A DNA stretch of 64,000 nucleotides. Source: Pseudomonas sp. Q2-TVG4-2 (GTDB taxonomy: Bacteria > Pseudomonadota > Gammaproteobacteria > Pseudomonadales > Pseudomonadaceae). The notes under the pieces are model-generated. The model did no database searches. It was not told where the DNA came from and saw only the letters and a list, made by a program, of their open reading frames with translations. Positions within the stretch are counted from its first letter, which is position 1, and each line of letters begins with the position of its first letter. The translations under genes and the position numbers were made by a program. The stretch is from contig NZ_LGLW01000005.1 of NCBI RefSeq assembly GCF_013620795.1, forward strand, positions 62,001 to 126,000. Reading direction: 5' to 3'. Shown piece after piece: positions 55,522-63,088 of the stretch.

Positions 55522-55551
55522 GAACGAGGCCACCCGAAGGTGGCCTCGTTC
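55522..55551 (-). terminator. Bidirectional terminator between the VOC gene and galU
   Basis: GAACGAGGCCACC (55522-55534) and GGTGGCCTCGTTC (55539-55551) make a 13-bp stem with a CGAA loop. On the minus strand GTTTTC follows, so it best terminates galU. On the plus strand there is only CTC after the stem. Confidence 0.8.
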
Positions 55552-55566
55552 TCGACACGGCGTGGA

Positions 55567-56406
55567 TCAGAACGCCTTGCCGGTGAGGTAGAAGTTCTCG
55601 TAGCAAAAGTTGGTAGCCGCGATGTAACCCTCGGCGCTACCACAGTCGAAACGCTGGCCTTTGAACTTGTATGCCAGAACGCAACCGTCCTGTGCCTGAC
55701 GCATCAGCGCGTCGGTAATCTGGATCTCCCCACCCTTGCCTGGCTCGGTCTGCTCGATCAGGTCGAAAATGTCCGGAGTGAGAATGTAGCGGCCGATGAT
55801 CGCCAGGTTGGACGGCGCGTCTTCCGGCTTGGGCTTCTCGACCATGTGGCTGACACGGAAAATGTCGTCGCGGATCATTTCGCCTGCGATCACACCATAC
55901 TTGCTGGTCTCTTCCGGTGGCACTTCCTGAATGGCGACGATCGAACAGCGGAACTGGTTGTACAGCTTCACCATCTGGGCGAGCACCGGGTCGCCATCCA
56001 CGTTGATACACAGGTCGTCCGCCAGGACTACGGCAAAGGGCTCGTCACCGATCAGCGGGCGACCGCTGAGAATCGCATGGCCCAGGCCCTTCATTTCGAC
56101 CTGACGGGTATAGGAGAAGCTGCACTCGTCGATCAGCTTGCGAATGCCGACCAGGTACTTTTCCTTGTCGGTGTTGCGGATCTGGTGCTCGAGTTCGTAA
56201 CTGATATCGAAGTGATCTTCCAGCGAGCGCTTGCCGCGACCCGTGACAATCGAGATTTGGCTGAGCCCTGCGGCCAATGCTTCTTCAACCCCGTACTGAA
56301 TCAGGGGCTTGTTCACTACCGGCAACATCTCCTTGGGCATGGCCTTGGTTGCAGGAAGGAAGCGCGTGCCATATCCGGCCGCAGGAAAAAGGCATTTCTT
56401 GATCAT
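55567..56406 (-). CDS. galU: UTP-glucose-1-phosphate uridylyltransferase
   Basis: GalU makes UDP-glucose from UTP and glucose 1-phosphate for LPS, exopolysaccharide and osmoprotectant synthesis. The 279-residue protein begins MIKKCLFPAAGYGTRFLPAT (nucleotide-binding), then KPLIQYGVEEALAAG, FAVVLADDLCI, KYGVIAGE, VEKPKPEDAPSNLAIIGRY and RFDCGSAEGY. All are diagnostic for GalU. The ATG at 56406 is the canonical start; a long upstream extension in the same frame shows no similarity. It could supply UDP-glucose as an alternative donor in an organism without glgC in this region. Confidence 0.96.
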   Translation of the reverse strand: MIKKCLFPAAGYGTRFLPATKAMPKEMLPVVNKPLIQYGVEEALAAGLSQISIVTGRGKRSLEDHFDISYELEHQIRNTDKEKYLVGIRKLIDECSFSYTRQVEMKGLGHAILSGRPLIGDEPFAVVLADDLCINVDGDPVLAQMVKLYNQFRCSIVAIQEVPPEETSKYGVIAGEMIRDDIFRVSHMVEKPKPEDAPSNLAIIGRYILTPDIFDLIEQTEPGKGGEIQITDALMRQAQDGCVLAYKFKGQRFDCGSAEGYIAATNFCYENFYLTGKAF

Positions 56407-56706
56407 GTGAGTCCTTGAAAAGATAGTTCCGGTTGATGCACTGCGCCTGGATTGGTCAGCAGCCATCCCTGCATGTCCCGCCGCCAGCGGCTGACTAGAG
56501 GCTACGACCATCGAAACGGCAAGGGGTTCGCAGGGTTCTACAGCTAAATTCGGTGGTACCTTCGAGCCAACGAGCTGACCGATGGCCGTTGACTTTCCAA
56601 CAGGCATAGATTGATCGGTACCGAGCCGCTTGCCAAGTAGGCGCATGAAAGCCGTGAGGCTGGGGCTGGGTTTCGACTCGCCAGAAAATCGCGCAGCGCG
56701 GCAGCC

Positions 56707-56731
56707 TGGCATGGCATGGCATGCCATGGCA
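56707..56731 (+). repeat. Short tandem repeat of TGGCA
   Basis: Five consecutive 5-mers read TGGCA, TGGCA, TGGCA, TGCCA, TGGCA. The centre contains the palindrome ATGGCATGCCAT (56716-56727). It lies in the 56407-56990 gap between galU and the hemN fragment, which holds no supported gene. Confidence 0.7.
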
Positions 56732-56789
56732 CAGCGACACAGTATTCGAAGATCCGCTCTGATTCTTTCGAGCGCTTCGACGCGATTGT

Positions 56790-56803
56790 TTGATCCAAAT
56801 CAG
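56790..56803 (+). promoter_or_regulatory. Anr/Fnr box upstream of the hemN fragment
   Basis: TTGATCCAAATCAG matches the Anr/Fnr consensus TTGAT-N4-ATCAA at nine of ten positions. It lies 188 bp upstream of the start of the HemN-like fragment at 56991 on the same strand. hemN genes in pseudomonads are classical Anr targets under low oxygen, so the box and the fragment support each other. The galU gene on the other strand is a less likely target. Confidence 0.6.
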
Positions 56804-56990
56804 TGAACAGCAAATAGCGCCCCCTCACGGCGAGAGTCGCTAATCCCCAACTGATCGCTGCCTCTACCATATCGCCATCTGACCGCGTGCCTGGTAGCCC
56901 CCTCCCCTTGTTGCTGCGGCTCCGCGCTTGTTGCGGTAGGAGCGCGTGCATTACGCGGTTTCGACTCCGTGCAGTACTAAAGGAAAGACA

Positions 56991-57191
56991 ATGCGCAACG
57001 CCCCCGCTAATCGACAACTGTCCGACTCGCTGGGCAAGCTCGACGAGCACGTTGCCGATGGACTGGTGGAGATCCGCGACGACGCTGTGGTGCTGATGCC
57101 CCTGGGGCATCTGATGATGCGTAACGTCGCGATGGCCTTCGACGCCTACCTCGGCGGTGAACAGCGCGGCCGGTTCTCGCGCACGGTGTGA
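56991..57191 (+). pseudogene. hemN 3'-end fragment (C-terminal HemN-like peptide, 66 aa)
   Basis: The reading frame encodes 66 residues whose last 45 resemble the C-terminus of oxygen-independent coproporphyrinogen III oxidase: DGLVEIRDDAVVLMPLGHLM, then RNVAMAFDAYL and RFSRTV. In full HemN (about 460 residues) this is the helical C-terminal domain after the radical-SAM barrel; no radical SAM motif (CxxxCxxC) is present here. The ATG at 56991 has AAAGGAAAG upstream, so it could be translated as a small protein. An upstream Anr box at 56790 is what a hemN promoter carries. This suggests an internal deletion that kept the promoter and 3' end, or a small Anr-regulated protein derived from hemN. 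I favour a remnant. Confidence 0.6.
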
Positions 57192-57210
57192 CGAGCGGTC
57201 CGCGGCGAAC

Positions 57211-57260
57211 GCGGGCCGCAGGCCCGCCAAGAGTAAAAGCTTCGCCCCGAAAGCGAGCTT
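57211..57260 (+). repeat. REP-like GC-rich hairpins after the hemN fragment
   Basis: GCGGGCC (57211-57217) and GGCCCGC (57221-57227) pair perfectly around GCA. A second imperfect hairpin follows (AAGCTTCGC at 57237-57245 with GCGAGCTT at 57253-57260). The style resembles Pseudomonas REP elements, but no second full copy was found in the window. Confidence 0.35.
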
Positions 57261-57434
57261 CCCACGAAAAAAAGGGCGGCCCCGATCATTTTGGCGCCCA
57301 CGAGCTTGCCGATATCGCGTGACTACACCCGATCAAACCGTCGATCGTCCAACCGTTGCCAAATCGCCGAACAACTGTATAAATACCCAGTCAGTCGGGC
57401 CGACGCGCCCGTGTATGACCGAACCGGATGTTCG

Positions 57435-59078
57435 ATGCGCCAGGCCCTGGAAAACCCCTTCTATTATCTCGATAACTTTCGGCAGGTGCTTGCCTGGGTT
57501 GGCGAACGCCATGGCGATCTGCTGGACGACGACGAGCGCGCGTTTCTCGACCGATTCAGCCAAGTCTCCCAAGCGTCGCAGGCGCTACTGGTCCGCATGG
57601 TGATGCGCAAGGGGACGCTGTTTCGTGCCAGCAAGCTGCGCTATGCGGAGATCGGCTGCCCACTGGAGGCCGCCGCCTCGCTGATCGAGCACGGCTGGAT
57701 CGATGTCGACCCGACGCTGGATCTGGTTCAGCTCTTCAGCCTGCTGAAAAAGGACGAGCTGATCAGAGTATTCGGTGCCGCAGCTTGTCGCGGTCAGCGT
57801 AAGAGCGACCTGCTAACCGCTCTGATGGCGGAACATGCCGAGCCCAAATCCTTCCGCAGTTGGTGTGAGGCGCTCGACGAGGTCGCCTTCGGACTGAACA
57901 TCAGCGAGCTCAGTGACCGGCTGCGGTTGATGTTCTTCGGCAATATTCATCAGGACTGGACCGAGTTCGTGCTCGCTGACCTGGGCATCTTTCGCTACGA
58001 GCAGGTGAGTTTCTCCGCTGCTTCCCGCGCGTTCCACAGCCGCGATGAGGTGAGCGCCTATCTGCATCTGCATCGTTGCCGCGAGCGCTTCGAGGCCGGC
58101 GAGGGCCCGGATCAAGTGCTGGCCGATATTCCAAGCGCGCCCTACGCCAACGAGTGGCTGGAGCATCGACGTGGCAAACTGCACCTGAGCATCGGCCGCC
58201 AATGCGAGCGTATCGGCGACCTGAACCAGGCCCTGCGTCTGCATGCGGCCAATGCCTATCCCGGCGCGCGTGAGCGAGCAATCAGGGTGCTCGAACGTTG
58301 CGGTCAGCCCGAGGCGGCGTTGCAGCTGGCAAACGAAGCGCATGCCGCTCCCGAAAGCGAACATGAAACCCAGCAGCTACAGCGCATCCTGCCACGCCTG
58401 CGCCGCGCCCTCGGTGTGCCTGGTGTACGTCGCGTCACGGTAGCCGAAGCGGAGCGCATCGACTTGCTTCTGCCCAGACAACCAGGCCTAAGTGTTGAAC
58501 ATGCGGCGCGAGAGCATCTGTCACACAGCGAGGCGCCGATTTACTACGTTGAGAATGCCTTGATCAATTCGCTTCTGGGCCTGCTGTGCTGGGACGCGAT
58601 CTTCGCGCCGCTGCCGGGCGCATTCTTCCACCCATTCCACGCGGCGCCGGCGGACCTCGCCCGACCGGACTTCTATAGCCGTCGGGCCGGGTTGTTCGAT
58701 GAATGCCTGGCCAAGCTGAAAACTGGCGAATACCGCGATTGCATTCGCCGGGTATATCGGGAGAAGTTTGGCGTTCAGTCGCACTTCGTCAGCTGGGGGC
58801 TGCTCGACGAGCAGCTGATGGAGCAAGCGCTGGCGTGCGTGTCCGCTGAGCATCTGCGCGTGTGCTTTCAGCGCATCCTGCTCGACGTACCGAATCACCG
58901 CAGCGGGTTGCCAGACCTTATCCAGCTTTGGCCCGGCGAAGGTCGCTACCGGATGATCGAGGTGAAAGGCCCCGGAGATCGTCTACAGGACAATCAAAAG
59001 CGCTGGATTGACTTCGCCTTGCGTCACGCTATTCCCATCGCCGTCTGTTATGTGCAATGGGCCGAGGACACGCCTTGA
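57435..59078 (+). CDS. FAN1-like VRR-NUC domain nuclease
   Basis: The 547-residue protein resembles bacterial FAN1, a structure-specific 5' flap nuclease able to unhook DNA interstrand crosslinks. It starts NPFYYLDNFRQVLAWVGERH. A SAP-like DNA-binding segment lies near residues 110-135 (ELIRVFGAAACRGQRKSDLL), a TPR-rich middle follows, and the VRR-NUC domain is at the end: SGLPDLIQL (about 490), then MIEVKGPGDRLQDNQKRWI (catalytic E-x-K about 507). Catalytic residues appear intact. I start at the ATG at 57435; 48 extra codons upstream look unrelated. The stop overlaps the helicase gene's TTG start (TTGA). Confidence 0.9.
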   Translation: MRQALENPFYYLDNFRQVLAWVGERHGDLLDDDERAFLDRFSQVSQASQALLVRMVMRKGTLFRASKLRYAEIGCPLEAAASLIEHGWIDVDPTLDLVQLFSLLKKDELIRVFGAAACRGQRKSDLLTALMAEHAEPKSFRSWCEALDEVAFGLNISELSDRLRLMFFGNIHQDWTEFVLADLGIFRYEQVSFSAASRAFHSRDEVSAYLHLHRCRERFEAGEGPDQVLADIPSAPYANEWLEHRRGKLHLSIGRQCERIGDLNQALRLHAANAYPGARERAIRVLERCGQPEAALQLANEAHAAPESEHETQQLQRILPRLRRALGVPGVRRVTVAEAERIDLLLPRQPGLSVEHAAREHLSHSEAPIYYVENALINSLLGLLCWDAIFAPLPGAFFHPFHAAPADLARPDFYSRRAGLFDECLAKLKTGEYRDCIRRVYREKFGVQSHFVSWGLLDEQLMEQALACVSAEHLRVCFQRILLDVPNHRSGLPDLIQLWPGEGRYRMIEVKGPGDRLQDNQKRWIDFALRHAIPIAVCYVQWAEDTP

Positions 59079-61333
59079 GCTATCGCGTTGCGGTCCGCGC
59101 GCTGTGCGAGTTCACCGCCAAAGAGGGCGATCTGGACCTTCGCTTCACGCCCTCTCCCACCGCGCTGGAAGGCATGGCCGGGCATGCCACCGTTACCGCT
59201 CGCCGAGCGGAAGGTTACGAACGAGAGGTGGCGCTGGAAGGCCAGCATCTGGACCTGCTGGTTCGTGGCCGTGCGGATGGCTATGACCCCGCCCAGAACC
59301 GGCTGGAAGAAATCAAGACCCATCGCGGCGACCTTGCTCGACAGCCCGCCAACCACCGTCAGCTGCACTGGGCCCAGGCGAAGATCTACGGCTGGCTTCT
59401 TTGCGCATCACGCGCACTGGCCTCCCTGAATATCGCCTTGGTCTACTTCGAAGTCGCCAGCCAGAAGGAAACGGTACTGGTCGAGTCTTTCACCAGCGAA
59501 GAGCTACAGGCCTTCTTTGATACCCAATGTCAGCGCTTTATCGCTTGGGCCGCGCAGGAACTGGAACATCGGAATAAACGCAATCAGGCACTCACGACGC
59601 TGAAGTTTCCCCATGGGGAGTTTCGCCGGGGCCAGCGGCAACTGGCCGAAGCGGTGTACAAGGCGGCATGCACCGGAACGCATTTGATGGCGCAGGCGCC
59701 GACCGGCATCGGCAAGACCCTCGCCACGCTGTTCCCGCAACTGAAATCGTTTCCCGGCCAGCAACTAGACAAGCTGTTCTTCCTTACGGCGAAGACCTCC
59801 GGGCGGCAGCTGGCTTTGGATGCGCTTCTCAGCCTGACGACGGGCTCCACGCCCCTGCGCGTGCTGGAACTGATCGCACGTGACAAGGCTTGCGAACACC
59901 CGGACAAGGCTTGCCACGGAGAATCCTGCCCGCTGGCTCGCGGCTTCTACGATCGGCTCCCCGCTGCGCGCGCAGCCGCCATCGCCCGCCCGATGCTCGA
60001 TCGGCAGACGCTACGTGAGGTGGCCCTGGCGCATCAGGTCTGCCCTTACTACCTCAGCCAGGAACTGGCCCGTTGGGCCGATGTGGTGGTCGGCGATTAC
60101 AACTATTACTTCGATCTGAGCGCCCTGCTCTACAGCCTGACATTGGTCAATCAATGGCGTGTCACCGTGCTGGTAGATGAAGCGCACAACCTGCTGGAAC
60201 GCGGGCGAAGCATGTACACAGCCGAGCTTGATATTCGGAATTTCAAAGGTTTACGAACGGTATCTCCAAGTAACGTGAGAAAACCGATCGAGCGTATTTT
60301 GCGCTGCTGGAGTGAGCTGCATAGCGCGCAGATCGACTGTTACCACGTTCATCCGGAACTGCCGCAGAAGCTCATCGGCGCGTTGCAGCAGGCCATTAGC
60401 GCAATCACTGATCATCTGGCCGAGCAACCGGCGGGCCTCGATCCAGCGGTGCAGAGAGCGTACTTCGATGCGATGCATTTCTGCCGCCTGGCGGAGCTGT
60501 TCGGAACGCATTCACTGTTTGACTGCACGTTACTGCCCCAGCGTACCGCGCGCGACGGCCGCACATCGATTGTCTGCATCCGCAACGTGTTGCCAGCCCC
60601 CTTTCTCGGCCCGCGCTTTCTCGAGGCACGGTCCTGCGTGCTGTTCTCTGCCACGCTCAACCCGAGACGGTTCTATTCCGACACCTTGGGGTTTCCGTCG
60701 AATCAGATCTGGATCGACGTTGAGTCACCCTTCCGCGCTGAGCAGCTGGAGGTTCGCCTGGCGCGCCATATCTCCACGCGTTATCAGGACCGTGTCGCTT
60801 CATTGGAGACGATTGTCGAGTTGCTTGCACAGCAGTATCGCCAGCGCCCCGGCAATTACCTCGCGTTCTTCAGCAGTTTCGATTATCTACAGCAGGTGGC
60901 CAGTCTGCTGTCGGCCACCCATCCGGATCTCCCAATCTGGGAACAGACTCGTGGAATGGACGAACCTGCCCGCGTGGCATTCCTGGCGCGCTTTACTGGC
61001 GACAGCCGAGGCATCGGTTTCGCCGTATTGGGCGGCGCCTTCTCCGAGGGCATCGATCTACCTGGGGACCGGCTGATTGGCGCCTTCATCGCCACGCTTG
61101 GCCTGCCCCAAGTCAACCGGGTCAACGAGCAGATGAAGGTCAGGATGGATCAGCTGTTCGGCACCGGCTACGACTACACCTACCTCTACCCCGGCTTGCA
61201 GAAAGTCGTACAGGCTGCTGGCCGGGTGATCCGCACCACGGATGATCAAGGCGTGGTGCATCTGCTGGACGATCGTTTCGCACGTGCACAGGTCCGACGA
61301 CTTCTTCCCGACTGGTGGCGTATCACGCAGTGA
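59075..61333 (+). CDS. Nuclease-helicase: PD-(D/E)XK domain fused to a DinG/XPD-like Fe-S helicase
   Basis: The 752-residue protein starts SYRVAVRALCEFTAKEGDLD and has an N-terminal RecB-family nuclease core: RADGYD (about 66), EEIKTHRGD (about 78) and the Q-x-x-x-Y motif HWAQAKIYGWLL. The superfamily 2 helicase follows: Walker A APTGIGKT (about 208), cysteines in CEHPDKACHGESC and CPYY typical of an XPD-like [4Fe-4S] domain, DEAH in VDEAHN (about 367), and late motifs FSEGIDLPGDRL and QAAGRVIRTTDDQG. It probably unwinds and trims DNA at crosslinks or flaps, working with FAN1. The TTG at 59075 has GAGG seven bases upstream and overlaps the FAN1 stop (TTGA). An ATG at 59057 is the alternative. 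Confidence 0.88.
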   Translation: MSYRVAVRALCEFTAKEGDLDLRFTPSPTALEGMAGHATVTARRAEGYEREVALEGQHLDLLVRGRADGYDPAQNRLEEIKTHRGDLARQPANHRQLHWAQAKIYGWLLCASRALASLNIALVYFEVASQKETVLVESFTSEELQAFFDTQCQRFIAWAAQELEHRNKRNQALTTLKFPHGEFRRGQRQLAEAVYKAACTGTHLMAQAPTGIGKTLATLFPQLKSFPGQQLDKLFFLTAKTSGRQLALDALLSLTTGSTPLRVLELIARDKACEHPDKACHGESCPLARGFYDRLPAARAAAIARPMLDRQTLREVALAHQVCPYYLSQELARWADVVVGDYNYYFDLSALLYSLTLVNQWRVTVLVDEAHNLLERGRSMYTAELDIRNFKGLRTVSPSNVRKPIERILRCWSELHSAQIDCYHVHPELPQKLIGALQQAISAITDHLAEQPAGLDPAVQRAYFDAMHFCRLAELFGTHSLFDCTLLPQRTARDGRTSIVCIRNVLPAPFLGPRFLEARSCVLFSATLNPRRFYSDTLGFPSNQIWIDVESPFRAEQLEVRLARHISTRYQDRVASLETIVELLAQQYRQRPGNYLAFFSSFDYLQQVASLLSATHPDLPIWEQTRGMDEPARVAFLARFTGDSRGIGFAVLGGAFSEGIDLPGDRLIGAFIATLGLPQVNRVNEQMKVRMDQLFGTGYDYTYLYPGLQKVVQAAGRVIRTTDDQGVVHLLDDRFARAQVRRLLPDWWRITQ

Positions 61334-61469
61334 GCCAGGAGTCATCGCATCTCCTGCTTTTTCATGGCTTTCTCGCCTGCGCATCGGGCGATACGCCGCA
61401 GCCCCCTATTTCCATAGGGAAGAGTGATTAGACGAAGGTCGAAGGCCTAAAAAATCTTTACAAATTGCA

Positions 61470-61497
61470 TTGACAAGCGTTTGTCTGCCGCCATAAT
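61470..61497 (+). promoter_or_regulatory. Sigma-70-type promoter for the OprD-family porin
   Basis: TTGACA (61470-61475) and CATAAT (61492-61497) are separated by 16 bp, a near-consensus housekeeping promoter, within an AT-rich stretch of 61449-61500. The gap 61334-61626 also contains a small hairpin (CCCTAT-TTCC-ATAGGG, 61404-61419) that may terminate the upstream helicase transcript. Confidence 0.65.
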
Positions 61498-61626
61498 CCG
61501 ATGCGTCGTATGACAACTGATAACAGTTTTGTCGTGACACGCGCCGTCCACGGCCGCGCTAGATCCCGCTTCGTTCGGCCTACGGCTGCAAGAAGCGGAC
61601 TACTTAAAAAAGGGAGCACAACAACA

Positions 61627-62895
61627 ATGACCCCACGCAACCCCCTATCTGCCGCCATATTCGCTGGCACGCTGACGTTGGCGCTTGGCATTCCTGCCGT
61701 TGCTCATGCCGCGGACGGCTTTGTTGACGGTACCAAGGTCACGCTCAACGCCCGTAACTTTTATATCAACCGTAACTTCGTCGATCCGGCTTTCCCGAAT
61801 GCACTGAATCCTCAGAACAAGGCCGAGGAATGGACGCAGAGTTTCATTCTTAACGTCCAGTCCGGCTACACCCCAGGTCCCATTGGTTTCGGCGTAGATA
61901 CCTTGGCGATGCTGGCGGTCAAGCTCGACGGCGGTGGCGGCACGTACGGTACAGGCTTGTTACCTCGGCACAGCGATGGCAAACCCGCTGATAACTTCGG
62001 CCGTCTCGCCGTTGCCGCCAAAGCCAAGGTGTCCGAGACCGAGCTTCGCGTCGGTGAATGGCAGGTCGTGGTTCCGGTGCTCCGTGCAGACGATGGCCGC
62101 TCCCTCCCGCAAACCTTCCAGGGCGGCATGATCACGTCCAAAGAGATCAGCAACCTGGCGCTGTACGGTGGCCAGATGCGCCAGAACAGCACCCGTGACG
62201 ACGCCAGCATGGAAGACATGTTCTTCGGTGGCGCGGGCTCCGATCGTTTCAACTTCGCCGGCGGTGAGTACTCGTTCACCGAGAAGACCAAAGTCGGCCT
62301 CTGGCATGCCCGCCTGGAAGACATCTACCAGCAGAACTATGTGCAGTTGCTTCATACCCAACCCTTGAGCGACAACCTCGCCTTCACCGCCAACCTCGGT
62401 TACTTCACTGGCAAGGAAGAAGGCAGTGCACTGGCTGGCGACCTGGACAACAAGACGTACTCGGGGCTGTTCGGTCTGCAAGCTGGCGCTAACACCTTCT
62501 ATGTCGGTTTGCAGAAGGTCAGCGGCGATCAGTGGATGCGCGTCAACGGTACCAGCGGCGCCTCGCTGGCCAACGACAGCTTCAACTCCGCCTATGACGC
62601 GGCCGATGAGCGTTCCTGGCAGCTGCGCCATGACTTCAACTTTGCCGGTGTCGGCGTCCCTGGCCTGGTTCTGATGAACCGTTACATCAGCGGCGACAAC
62701 ATCACGACAGCCAGCGGCGAAGAAGGCAAAGAATGGGGCCGCGAGTCCGAGCTGGCTTATACCGTCCAGAGCGGCGCGCTGAAGAGCCTCAACATCAAAT
62801 GGCGTAACTCCAGCATGCGTCGCGACAGCTCGTTCAGCCGTAACGAGTTCGACGAAAATCGTCTGATCTTCAACTACCCGATCTCGATTCTGTAA
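61627..62895 (+). CDS. OprD family outer membrane porin
   Basis: The 422-residue protein has a signal peptide (AAIFAGTLTLALGIPAVAHA) and the OprD start FVDGTKVTLNARNFYINRNF. Further family features are WTQSFILNVQSGYTPG, GVDTLAMLAVKLDGG, RVGEWQVVVPVLRADDGRSL, the beta strands ending in aromatic residues, and the C-terminal RNEFDENRLIFNYPISIL. OprD-type channels import basic amino acids, small acids or aromatic compounds; the substrate cannot be set from sequence. The start at 61627 has GGGAG upstream, and the longer open frame has no similarity. It is monocistronic with its own promoter and terminator. Confidence 0.93.
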   Translation: MTPRNPLSAAIFAGTLTLALGIPAVAHAADGFVDGTKVTLNARNFYINRNFVDPAFPNALNPQNKAEEWTQSFILNVQSGYTPGPIGFGVDTLAMLAVKLDGGGGTYGTGLLPRHSDGKPADNFGRLAVAAKAKVSETELRVGEWQVVVPVLRADDGRSLPQTFQGGMITSKEISNLALYGGQMRQNSTRDDASMEDMFFGGAGSDRFNFAGGEYSFTEKTKVGLWHARLEDIYQQNYVQLLHTQPLSDNLAFTANLGYFTGKEEGSALAGDLDNKTYSGLFGLQAGANTFYVGLQKVSGDQWMRVNGTSGASLANDSFNSAYDAADERSWQLRHDFNFAGVGVPGLVLMNRYISGDNITTASGEEGKEWGRESELAYTVQSGALKSLNIKWRNSSMRRDSSFSRNEFDENRLIFNYPISIL

Positions 62896-62945
62896 GCGTC
62901 ACCACGCTGGACGCAACGCTCCTCGCTCCTGTTGCGGAAACTTTG

Positions 62946-62971
62946 GCCCGTCCTTGTGACGGGCTTTTTTT
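62946..62971 (+). terminator. Rho-independent terminator of the OprD-family gene
   Basis: GCCCGTC (62946-62952) and GACGGGC (62958-62964) form a 7-bp stem with a CTTGT loop, followed directly by seven T residues (62965-62971). Confidence 0.93.
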
Positions 62972-63088
62972 GCGTGACTTAAAGAATGATTACGGGTTTG
63001 CCAGGTGAAGTAAGGCAGCGGGAATCAATGCGTCTCGTAATCGTGGGCGCGGGCTCCTACGGGGTTCCTGGAGGCCTTACCGCAATAC

